Shown piece by piece: positions 43,752-51,429 of a stretch of 64,000 nucleotides of DNA (within the stretch, counting starts at the first letter, position 1; each line of letters opens with the position of its first letter). The notes beneath the pieces were generated by a model, which made no database searches, was not told where the DNA came from, and was given only the letters and a program-made list of their open reading frames with translations. Position numbers and translations under genes: made by a program. This stretch comes from Streptomyces sp. L2 (GTDB taxonomy: Bacteria; Actinomycetota; Actinomycetes; Streptomycetales; Streptomycetaceae): contig NZ_QBDT01000001.1 in the NCBI RefSeq assembly GCF_004124325.1, forward strand, positions 3,968,001 to 4,032,000, read 5' to 3'.

Positions 43752-45173
43752 TCATGCCCTGCGCCAAGCGTTGAGCAGGTCCTCGGGGCCGTACACCGCC
43801 TGAAGGCCGGAACAGCCGGCCCCGTTGCGGGAGACCGCCACGAGCGGTACTGGCTCGTCGGTGATCGCCGCCCGGTGCTTCTGCAGTGCGGCCAGGTCGT
43901 GGCTGTCGAACGCGGAGTTCTCCAGCCACTTGACCGAGCCGAGGAAGAGCAACTGTTTGGCCACCGGGTGCCGGTCGGCGCCCACCAAGTCGATTTCGAC
44001 GTCGTTGCTGCGGGTCCAGTACCCACCGATCGCCGGGGCGGCAGCCAGGAACCCGTCCGGCAGGAGACGGGCGAGGGATTCGCGCACCAGGGGCTCGACG
44101 GCGCGGCCCCGCCAGCTCGTCCACTGCTCCTGGATGCGGCTCAGCGTGAGATCCCCCCGCATCCGTTCGATCTCCGCCATGTGCGGATCCAGGAACGCGA
44201 GCCAGAACCGCAGGTAGGGGTCTGCCACCCGGTAGCGGCGTTCCTTCGACGGCCTGAGAGAGAGGGGAAGTTCGGCAGCCACGACCCGTTTCCCGGTCAG
44301 CACGTCTGTGGCTCGGGTAAGCGTGGTGTGGGCGATGCCGCCGGCCGCACGCGCGATGTTGGTGAAGGTCCGCTCTCCGGATCCGATGGCCCGCAGTACC
44401 TCCCTGCTCATCGCCTGCGGTGGAAACTCCGCGGCCAGTGAGCGTTCGGCGGAGACCAGCAGGGCTGAGATGGGGTTGTCCAGCGAGTCCCGTAGGAACT
44501 CCCAGACGTCGGCCCCGGACCGCCACTCCGCGCAGATCAGGGGAAGACCTCCCGTGACCAGGGCGGCGTCGAACGCGGCCGCCGGCGACAGGTCGAGCAT
44601 CTCGCCGATGTCGGCGGGGTTCAGGGGCCCGACGATCATTTCCCGGCCCCGCTGGTGAAAGGGACGGTCGTAGCTGTTCAGCGCCTCCATCATCGACAGA
44701 TCGGATCCGACCAGGAGGAGAAGTACCGGCTTTCGGCTGAGTAGCCGGTCCCATGCCCGCTGGAGCATGCCCTCGAAGGCGTCGATGCGGTCCATGAGAT
44801 ACGGAACCTCGTCGATGACCACCACGCTCGGGCTGTCGTCGGGAAGCAGCTCCGCGAGCAGCCTCAAGGCCGCGTTCCACTGCGCCGGGGTCTCCTCGGA
44901 GAACAGTTCCCGCTCCGGGAGGTTGGATCTGGCGACGGCGTCGAGCAACTCCGTCAGTTCGTCCTCCGCCGTGCCGCCTGCGGCGGTGAAGAAGAGGTAC
45001 GGCGTCTCGGTGCGCCGGAGGAACTCCTCGACGAGGCGGGACTTGCCGACCCGCCGTCTTCCTCGCATGAGGACGCATCGCCCCGGTTTCGCCGACCCGA
45101 CGGCATCGTGGACCGCCCGCAGGGCGGAGCCGAGCACGTTCAGCTCGCGATCCCGTCCGATGAAACGACGCAT
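43752..45173 (-). CDS. AAA ATPase with a DUF234-like nuclease-fold C-terminus
   Basis: A 473-residue protein. The ATPase has FIGRDRELNVLGSALRAV, Walker A RGRRRVGKSRL and Walker B VVVIDEVPYLMD, then the sensor LLLLVGSDLSMMEAL. A winged-helix-like middle (TFTNIARAAGGIAHTTLTRA) leads to a C-terminal part with DVEIDLVG and LFLGSVKW, a degenerate PD-(D/E)XK pattern typical of DUF234. The family is common in mobile DNA, and its activity is not established. CAGGAGG lies before ATG 45173, and a large palindrome sits just upstream. Confidence 0.85.
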   Translation of the reverse strand: MRRFIGRDRELNVLGSALRAVHDAVGSAKPGRCVLMRGRRRVGKSRLVEEFLRRTETPYLFFTAAGGTAEDELTELLDAVARSNLPERELFSEETPAQWNAALRLLAELLPDDSPSVVVIDEVPYLMDRIDAFEGMLQRAWDRLLSRKPVLLLLVGSDLSMMEALNSYDRPFHQRGREMIVGPLNPADIGEMLDLSPAAAFDAALVTGGLPLICAEWRSGADVWEFLRDSLDNPISALLVSAERSLAAEFPPQAMSREVLRAIGSGERTFTNIARAAGGIAHTTLTRATDVLTGKRVVAAELPLSLRPSKERRYRVADPYLRFWLAFLDPHMAEIERMRGDLTLSRIQEQWTSWRGRAVEPLVRESLARLLPDGFLAAAPAIGGYWTRSNDVEIDLVGADRHPVAKQLLFLGSVKWLENSAFDSHDLAALQKHRAAITDEPVPLVAVSRNGAGCSGLQAVYGPEDLLNAWRRA

Positions 45174-45191
45174 GGCGAGCCTCCTGAGAGG

Positions 45192-45230
45192 GATGGTATC
45201 GACAGAGATACTATCTCTCTCGATACCATC
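45192..45230 (-). promoter_or_regulatory. 39-bp nested palindrome upstream of the AAA ATPase
   Basis: The outer arms are GATGGTATCGA (45192-45202) and TCGATACCATC (45220-45230). The inner arms are AGAGATA and TATCTCT around C45211. Only one position pair breaks the full symmetry. It fills the gap between the ATPase start and the stop of the co-directional upstream gene, so it is probably an operator. Confidence 0.65.
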
Positions 45231-45236
45231 TTCCCC

Positions 45237-47669
45237 TTATTCGGGCGCGGGGCTCATGACGCCGTGGATGCGGGAGAGGGTGAAAACGCGCTCGTCCTGA
45301 CGCAGGTGGCACCAGGCTTCGAGGTAGGGCGGGTCGAGTTCGAGGCGGCTGAGGGTGCGTACCGTCCGGTTCCCCGAGGTGGCGACGTAGTCGACGGTGA
45401 TGGGTGCGTCGGCATCGATCGCGTACGCGAGCTGGCGGACGTCGCTGTACGGCAGGTGCTTCGCCCACCCTGCGACGATCTCCTCGGTGTCCGTGGCGAA
45501 GGGCGGTCCTCCGTCGAACGGCGCGGGTTCCGGAGTCGTCGGCGGGGCGGCCAGCAACCGGGCCGCCAAGGTGTTCGGGTCGGCTGGGGCGGGTTTCTTC
45601 GCCGTGCCTGTGGCAGCGATCCGGCCACGGTCCCCCGCGCCGGGGCGGGGAGCCGGCACCGGCGCGGCGGCCCGCTGAGGCCGGGTTCCCCCGACCCGTA
45701 CCGTGCCCTCGGCCGTCTCGGCGACGGGGGCGTATCCCTCGGCCCGGAGCGTGGCGAGGGTCGTGTCGAGCGGGCTGCGGCTGATCAGAACCGTCGGTGC
45801 CAGCTGTCGTAGCCCGAGCTCGGCAAGCTTGCGGTGGGCGGCGAGTTCGGCGATGAGAGCGGGCTCGTCGCTGTGGAGGACGCAGGCGGCGGGGGCGACG
45901 CGCACGCGGCCGTGGGCGCGTGCGGTGTCGGCGATCAGGTAGGTCAGCGCCTGCGGCAGGGGCCCGGCGGCGACAGCGGCCAGGTCGGCCGTGATGGCGT
46001 CGCGGAGACGGCCGGCGTCCAGTGCCCGGCGGATGCTGCCGGCGCTGAACCGCCACACCGATGCCGTGCCGCTGGTCTCGCGGTCGGCGACGGCGTTCAG
46101 GAGCGAGGCCAGTCGAGCGGACGGGGTGCCGGTGACGACGGCGGTGAGATCGGCGCCGATCCGTGCCGTCGCGGTGGCCGAGGGCAGCAGTCGCCGGCAC
46201 TCCATGCCCAGCGCCTCCGTGTCGCCGGTCCGCAGATGGATACCGAAGGCGGACAGAGCGCCGCGAGCGAGTACGCCGAGAATCTCGGCCTCACGGATCA
46301 CGGTGGCGAACGGGGTTCCGTCCGGGGGTGACGAGTGGGTGAGCGGGCGGTGCCAGGTGATCAGGGACCCCAGATCCGAGGCGACTGTCGCGCCCTGCCT
46401 CGCCGGAAGCCGGCCGGCTGCGGCCAACAGCCCGTGGCGGGCCTGCACGCAGTCGTTGCAGGGCGGTGCTCCCGCGAGAGCGGGAAGCGCCTTGTTGTCC
46501 TCGTCGCGCGACTCGGTCGGGGTGAGCGGCAGGTTCCGCCATGCCTGGAGCAGTACCGCGAACTGCTCCGCGGGTTCCTGCTCCGCCCAGGCGTCGTACG
46601 CCTCGGTGGGCGCCACGCGGTCACCGTCCACGCCCAGGAGCCCGGCGTCGTACGCCGTCTCAAGAGCAAGGCGTACGACGGCGTCGTCGGCCTGCGCGGC
46701 CTTGCCGATGCGGGCCAGTTCACGCGCCCCGACCCCGCCGGACTTCAGCCGGGCCGGCGCGGTGACCGAGCAGGCCGACAGGACCGAGACGGCACGGGAC
46801 GCGAACGCCGTGGCCGCGGCCGCGGCCTCGTGGTCCACCTCGGCGGGTGTGACGGACGCCGATCGCACGCAAGGCGGGACCGGTGTGAACGGGGCGGGCC
46901 GGCCGGGTCCGCGCAGCGAGAGCGCCACCTCGGCCGGCATACGGGCCGGACCGTAGGCCTGACGATCCTGGATCAGGAGTCCCCGCTCCAGTGCCCACCG
47001 GGCGCCCGGTTCAAGGCCGGGGCCGGAAGCGCCGAACACGTTGAACGGCTGCTGCCCCGGCACGCCCTCCGCGCGGTGTTCGAGCAGCCTCCGGGCCGCC
47101 GCAGGAGCTTGCGCGACCAGGGGGACGACCTGTTCCGGGTCCCTGTGATGTGCCCTCAGAGCGGCCAGACGCTGCGACTTGGTGGCCGGCGGCTTGATGC
47201 CCAGGGCTGCCAGCATGCCGCGCAGGTCCTCGGAGGCCGCGTCCGCGAGCAGCTGCTCCAGCGGCGCATCCAGTCCCAGGGGCGCGTCCCATGCCTGGCG
47301 CAGTGGTCCGGCCATGCGGAGTCTCCCCGCGCCGTCCGGCCAGACCAGAGCCTGATCGGCCAGCGCTTCCAGCACGACGTCCAGTTGGCGGGTGGTTTCG
47401 TGGTCCGTCGCCCCCAGCAGCGCCGCCAGGGCATCGCGCGACGCGGGCGTACCCAGCGCCGCCAGCGCCTCGGCCACCTGGAGGTGTGGCAGCGCGAGCC
47501 GCGGCAGGGCCAGGGCCACCGATCCGGGGCGCTGAAGACGGTCGGCCAGTTCCCCCACCGAGCGCGGCTCCGGAGGGGAGGCGGCGTCCTTCCGTGCTTC
47601 GAGCACGCGTGCCAGACGAGAGCGGCCGAGGCTGCTCAGCCATGTCGCCAGCGCTGATCGGGACTTCAT
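45237..47669 (-). CDS. Helicase-associated-domain protein with a C-terminal WYL-like domain
   Basis: An 810-residue protein. The long alpha-helical body with repeated winged-helix-like segments (SRDALAALLGATDHETTRQL, LRAHHRDPEQVVPLVAQAPA, DLGSLITWHRPL) matches the actinobacterial helicase-associated family related to XPB C-terminal regions. It has no Walker motifs. The end has PITVDYVATSGNRTVRTLSR and VFTLSRIHGV, which read as a WYL ligand-sensing fold. ATG 47669. It is co-directional with the AAA ATPase, 63 bases upstream of it, which suggests a two-gene unit. Confidence 0.78.
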   Translation of the reverse strand: MKSRSALATWLSSLGRSRLARVLEARKDAASPPEPRSVGELADRLQRPGSVALALPRLALPHLQVAEALAALGTPASRDALAALLGATDHETTRQLDVVLEALADQALVWPDGAGRLRMAGPLRQAWDAPLGLDAPLEQLLADAASEDLRGMLAALGIKPPATKSQRLAALRAHHRDPEQVVPLVAQAPAAARRLLEHRAEGVPGQQPFNVFGASGPGLEPGARWALERGLLIQDRQAYGPARMPAEVALSLRGPGRPAPFTPVPPCVRSASVTPAEVDHEAAAAATAFASRAVSVLSACSVTAPARLKSGGVGARELARIGKAAQADDAVVRLALETAYDAGLLGVDGDRVAPTEAYDAWAEQEPAEQFAVLLQAWRNLPLTPTESRDEDNKALPALAGAPPCNDCVQARHGLLAAAGRLPARQGATVASDLGSLITWHRPLTHSSPPDGTPFATVIREAEILGVLARGALSAFGIHLRTGDTEALGMECRRLLPSATATARIGADLTAVVTGTPSARLASLLNAVADRETSGTASVWRFSAGSIRRALDAGRLRDAITADLAAVAAGPLPQALTYLIADTARAHGRVRVAPAACVLHSDEPALIAELAAHRKLAELGLRQLAPTVLISRSPLDTTLATLRAEGYAPVAETAEGTVRVGGTRPQRAAAPVPAPRPGAGDRGRIAATGTAKKPAPADPNTLAARLLAAPPTTPEPAPFDGGPPFATDTEEIVAGWAKHLPYSDVRQLAYAIDADAPITVDYVATSGNRTVRTLSRLELDPPYLEAWCHLRQDERVFTLSRIHGVMSPAPE

Positions 47670-47851
47670 GGAGGTGCACCTCGTCAGACCGGGGAGTCGC
47701 CGTGGGGCGGGAGGCTCGGCGCCGGATTCCGGAATGGCGTACCCCATGGCCGGCGGGTGCCGCATCAGGGCAGGTGCACCTTTTGGTGGGCGTTGCCGGC
47801 TCGCGTCCTGCCTCGACTGCGGCGCGCCGCGGGATGTGGAAGCGTCACACC

Positions 47852-47886
47852 GAAGAGCCGAGCCACAACGCGTGGCTCGGCTCTTC
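47852..47886 (-). terminator. Chromosomal terminator on the left side of the AICE
   Basis: GAAGAGCCGAGCCAC pairs with GTGGCTCGGCTCTTC across AACGC. It lies 21 bases beyond the tRNA-Ser 3' fragment and was probably the tRNA terminator before the AICE inserted. Confidence 0.8.
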
Positions 47887-47907
47887 GATTCGCCTGTACA
47901 GGCGGCT

Positions 47908-47961
47908 GCGGAGGATACGAGATTCGAACTCGTGAGGGGTTGCCCCCAACACGCTTTCCAA
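47908..47961 (-). other. attR: 3' part of tRNA-Ser(GGA)
   Basis: The sequence covers the acceptor 3' strand, T arm, variable arm and 3' anticodon stem of tRNA-Ser, ending in the anticodon loop (CTTTCCAA on the + strand). It is identical to 63909-63962 and then diverges. No 5' half is present. Confidence 0.93.
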
Positions 47962-48076
47962 CTGTGTTGGTGGGGTGATGGGGTGTGTGCAGGGGCGTTC
48001 ACCTGCGTTCATAGGCGGTTGGCCATTGAGCGAGCGAGGAGAGCTGGACTCATCTGAACGCCGGTGAACCTGGGTG

Positions 48077-48098
48077 AATGAGACGGGAACTGAGACGG
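48077..48098. repeat. Paired TGAGACGG repeats near attR
   Basis: AATGAGACGG at 48077-48086 and AACTGAGACGG at 48088-48098 stand in direct orientation. The same pair occurs near attL at 63822-63844. In the circular form they flank the core, as integrase arm sites do. Confidence 0.6.
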
Positions 48099-48119
48099 CC
48101 GACGGGGGGACTTGGGTCG

Positions 48120-48965
48120 TCAGCGCAGGAACGGGAGCCGTCGGCGACGGGCGCCTCTTGCTGGCCGGCCGGGCAGCCGTGCATAGCGGATCAAGGATGC
48201 TGGGCTTGCGGTACGGATCCACACTGGGGCTCCGACGATGATCCGTTGTGCTGCCAGCATATTGCCCGAAAGGTGCCAGCGGCTCTCGGTGAGCACGACG
48301 TCGGTGTAGACCTGAGCGAACCACTCACTGTCATCTGCATGGGCGAGCGTGTATCCACGCGTCCAGGGGCGGCCTTCGTGCTCTTCTTCTGTGCCGATGG
48401 AGCCTTGGTTCAGTGCGATGTTCAGAGCTTCCACTGACAGTTGTTCGGGATCATCCCATTGAGACGTGTTCCTGGTGCCTCGGCTCTCCAACAGTTCAGC
48501 GATGGCGCGCCATGCTGATGAGAACCACCCGGCTTCGGGGGCGTCTCCGGGGCGCAGAATCCGGCCGGGGAAGTTGTCCATGCTGCCGAAGAGCACAAGA
48601 TCGATCTGCTGGCCTGCATTGTTGGTCGTCCTGATGTGGAACATCGCCCCCTTGTCCCGCTCCGGCCCGCCAATGAACCTGGCGATGTGGATCTGGCCGG
48701 CGCCCTTGGCGAAGCGAGCAGGAGGGGGCTTGTCGAGGGCGGAGGCCGCCTGGGCACCGATGTGCTTTTCGATCTTGTAGGCCCTTTCGTGGCGGGTGAG
48801 CTCGCCCCGGTTTCCATTGCCGACCTCGACCCCGATGCCCTGCAAGGCGGCTTTGAGAGTCCAGTTCGGTCGGCCATCCAGCTTGATGCCGTTGTCGGAT
48901 GTGATCTCGGCAACGCGGCGCTCTGACCAGTACAAGTAGCTGCCCGCGTGACCTCTTCGCACCAT
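48120..48965 (-). CDS. Hypothetical AICE cargo protein (possibly SAVMC3_10250/DUF7019-like)
   Basis: A 281-residue protein starting MVRRGHAGSYLYWSERRVAE. The N-terminal YLYWSERRVAEI and the middle QIHIARFIGGPERDKGAMFH and QQIDLVLFGSMDNFP resemble, from memory, streptomycete SAVMC3_10250-type proteins of unknown function; I am not certain. The C-terminus is basic (RARLPGRPARGARRRRLPFL). There is no catalytic motif that I can name. It sits alone at the attR end and faces outward from the ABC-3C operon. Confidence 0.55.
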   Translation of the reverse strand: MVRRGHAGSYLYWSERRVAEITSDNGIKLDGRPNWTLKAALQGIGVEVGNGNRGELTRHERAYKIEKHIGAQAASALDKPPPARFAKGAGQIHIARFIGGPERDKGAMFHIRTTNNAGQQIDLVLFGSMDNFPGRILRPGDAPEAGWFSSAWRAIAELLESRGTRNTSQWDDPEQLSVEALNIALNQGSIGTEEEHEGRPWTRGYTLAHADDSEWFAQVYTDVVLTESRWHLSGNMLAAQRIIVGAPVWIRTASPASLIRYARLPGRPARGARRRRLPFLR

Positions 48966-49806
48966 CAGTTCTCCGTCTCACACTGCCCTGCTCCGCAGCG
49001 TATGCCTCCGTCGACCTCGGCACGGTGAACTTGCGCTCTTGCCTGCTGCAAGCGGTGAGGCTGCACGATGAGAGCGTGCAGAAGCCCTGAGCTATGGAAG
49101 CTAACGTGATCTCGGGCTCGCTGCGGGCCGGACCTGCGGCGGAAGGGTAGCGGCGCCTGGTGGGCGGGTCCGTTGATTCCCCGGTGTTCCCCGCAGTTCC
49201 CCGTACGATCTGGCACGCATCTGGTACGACCCCCTTCGTCCCGAACCCTCGGCTGGGTGGTCATTACGGGCTGGTGGGCTGGTCAATCGGCCGTAGTCGG
49301 CTGCTGTAGGTCAGCTGCGGTCGTTGAGGTTGCTCTACTTCTCTGCTGTACAGCTTGGGCGGCTTGGCGCGAGTGGGCGAGGTTGTTACGGCTGGTCAGG
49401 GGGCGCGGTGGGTATCGCCGAGGACCTGTGCACCGAGGGTGCAGCGACGGTCTTAGCGATGACGTTCCTTCCGTGAACTGGCCGGACCAGCCAACACGGC
49501 AATCTGCAGGCGACCAGGGAAGAAACTGCAGATGAGGTGCGCATGGCCGTAGACCAGGTGGGAGCAGTAGTCCGGTGGTTTGCCACTGGTGCTGTCCGAC
49601 GTCGATGACGGTCATCGACGGCATTCGAATGTATGGCCGACGCGTAGAGCCTGGCTCGTTTCCCTACTCATCAAGACTCCGTGTCGGGAGCTCAAGCGCT
49701 GCGGCCTACCCAAAGGCCCCAGCCGACACCTGGTCAGACATACCGACCCGATGGGATGATGCCGCATGAGGCCTCAGCGTCTCGTACGAGGGGAGATTGC
49801 ACCCGC
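48966..49806. other. Intergenic DNA at the AICE cargo boundary
   Basis: About 840 bases without a convincing gene. Short frames exist on both strands (for example 48965-49264 minus, 49173-49535 plus), but their third-position GC and composition look random. The promoter of the ABC-3C operon must lie in the right part; GAGGGGAG at about 49787-49794 is the RBS of its first gene. Confidence 0.5.
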
Positions 49807-50874
49807 ATGACGGAAGTCCCGATCGTCGGCACCGGCGTTATCAATTTCGAGTTCTTCAAGATAAGAACCGGAAACGTTGATGGGGGTCGGGCGCTATTTG
49901 AGCAGATGATTCAGGACCTCGTTGACGTGAAGTACCCCAACTGTTCGACTATTGAAGCGAATCCGGGCGACTGGGGAATCGATGCCTATGTCGGATCACT
50001 GATCGATGGAGAAGTGAGCATCTGGCAGTCAAAATACTTCATCGACGGATTCGCGGAATCTCAAAAGAAGCAAGTACGCGAGGCTTATGAACAAGCAGTA
50101 GAATGCGCCAAGCGTGAAGGGTATGTCTTGGCGAGCTGGACTCTGTGCATCCCTGTCAATCTAGATGGTCCAACTGAAAAATGGTGGCTGGGATGGAAGG
50201 GGCGCATGGAGAAACGAGACGGTGTCACGATTGAGCTCTGGAACGAGTTGAGGCTGCGTAGGATCCTTCAGTCGGAGGATGCTCGTCGAATTAGAGAATA
50301 CTACTTTAATCCGACCATTACCGTACCTAGAGTGCAACGAAACACCGAAGCGCTTGAGGACTACGAGCAGTACGAGGGTGCACTTTTTGTTCGGCAGATG
50401 CATGAAGCCGATATGTTTGCATGCGAGGAAGCCAAAGAAGAGTTTTTCAATGCAGAAATTCTGAGTCGCGAGATTTCCGACAAGGGAATTTCAGAAGAAA
50501 TGAAAGCGTTGGCGGACGCTAAAGCCGTGTTGGCATCTCTGTGGGCGCAAAGATTTAATAGTGCAGCACAGGCATCTGTCGATAGGAGATTGGTGGGTCT
50601 CTACGAGCGTGTCATGGACGCCGTTCGAGATCATCACCCGAACCTGCCTCCCGAGATCCGGGCGAATGTAATTCATGCATTCGGTATGATTCATCAGCGG
50701 GTAGACGATGGGCGAGCCGGCTGGGTGCGCGATTACCGCGACGTAGCTGCGGCCTACTTCAAAGAAGCGGAAGAGCACAAGGAAGCCTCAAGTGACGTAG
50801 AAGAGCAGGAAGATCGGGAAAACGCTGCCGCGGTCGTCTCCTCAGAAGCGGAGGCCATTAATGGCGCAGACTGA
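49807..50874 (+). CDS. ABC-3C effector: PD-(D/E)XK (Mrr-like) nuclease-fold protein
   Basis: A 355-residue protein. The N-terminal ~110 residues show a restriction-endonuclease-like core: Glu50 in TIEANPGDWGIDAYVG, Asp59 in GDWGID, and the QxK-type end of the motif in VSIWQSKYF (Gln74-Lys76). The next segment is QVREAYEQAVECAKREGYVL. The rest (about 170-355) is helical, with an ALFVRQMHEADMFACEEAKE segment as in ABC-3C effectors and an acidic C-terminus. In ABC-three-component systems this subunit is the executioner, here a DNA-cutting type. It overlaps the next gene by 14 bases. The codon use is visibly AT-richer than in the Tra module. Confidence 0.72.
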   Translation: MTEVPIVGTGVINFEFFKIRTGNVDGGRALFEQMIQDLVDVKYPNCSTIEANPGDWGIDAYVGSLIDGEVSIWQSKYFIDGFAESQKKQVREAYEQAVECAKREGYVLASWTLCIPVNLDGPTEKWWLGWKGRMEKRDGVTIELWNELRLRRILQSEDARRIREYYFNPTITVPRVQRNTEALEDYEQYEGALFVRQMHEADMFACEEAKEEFFNAEILSREISDKGISEEMKALADAKAVLASLWAQRFNSAAQASVDRRLVGLYERVMDAVRDHHPNLPPEIRANVIHAFGMIHQRVDDGRAGWVRDYRDVAAAYFKEAEEHKEASSDVEEQEDRENAAAVVSSEAEAINGAD

Positions 50875-51418
50875 TCACAATGCCAGCCGAGAGAAGAACG
50901 TTTTTGAGTCCTATTTTCGGCCGGAGGATGAGGAGGAATTTCGTCTCGCCCAGCTGGTTCTTCTACTGGAAACAATGAGGAAGCAAGAAATCCACCCCAG
51001 CATAGAGCGCCTAGGTGTGCTAGATTTTTTTGCGGCCAATCCTTTTCTGGTGGTTCAGCCTGACGAGCCAGACTATAAGCACCTGGTTCTTGCGGGATTC
51101 TCTGTAAAGCCTATGAGCTATGCGTCACCGGGGCATCGATTCGTCACTCGAAAGAATCGCATCGAGCACGACCTTGCATTGCTAGTAGCATACGGGTTGG
51201 TTCGCATTTCGGTGGAGAAAGGATACAGGGTGTGTGTCCTGACTTCTCGCGGATCGGAAATCTCTGAACAACTGACGAGCATGTACGCGGACGCATACCG
51301 GACGAGCGCCGAAGTCGTAGGAAGGAGGCTACGCAAGGTCCCTGATAGCAAACTGCAAGAAGCCAGCAGTGCTTGGCTTAACGCCGACCCCGCTATGCTC
51401 GATCTATACGACATGTAA
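50861..51418 (+). CDS. ABC-3C middle component
   Basis: A 185-residue protein encoded between the effector and the ATPase and overlapping both. Features are EFRLAQLVLLLETMRKQEIH, IERLGVLDFFAANPFLVVQ, the winged-helix-like NRIEHDLALLVAYGLVRISV and VCVLTSRGSEISEQLTSMYA. The size, order and content fit the middle component that bridges effector and ATPase in ABC-3C systems. I assign it mainly by context. Its stop TAA shares a base with the ATG at 51418. Confidence 0.7.
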   Translation: MAQTDHNASREKNVFESYFRPEDEEEFRLAQLVLLLETMRKQEIHPSIERLGVLDFFAANPFLVVQPDEPDYKHLVLAGFSVKPMSYASPGHRFVTRKNRIEHDLALLVAYGLVRISVEKGYRVCVLTSRGSEISEQLTSMYADAYRTSAEVVGRRLRKVPDSKLQEASSAWLNADPAMLDLYDM

Positions 51419-51429
51419 TGGAGGTGCTC

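Noticed and set aside
47670..48002. N-terminal extension of the helicase-associated protein
   Set aside because: The extension reads through the tRNA-Ser fragment and terminator; ATG 47669 gives a sensible protein.
48965..49264. Minus-strand ORF whose stop abuts the start of the 281-residue gene
   Set aside because: Composition looks random, there is no RBS, and the translation has no recognisable structure.
49173..49535. Plus-strand ORF in the gap before the ABC-3C operon
   Set aside because: Cys/Trp/Arg-rich random-looking translation with poor third-position bias.
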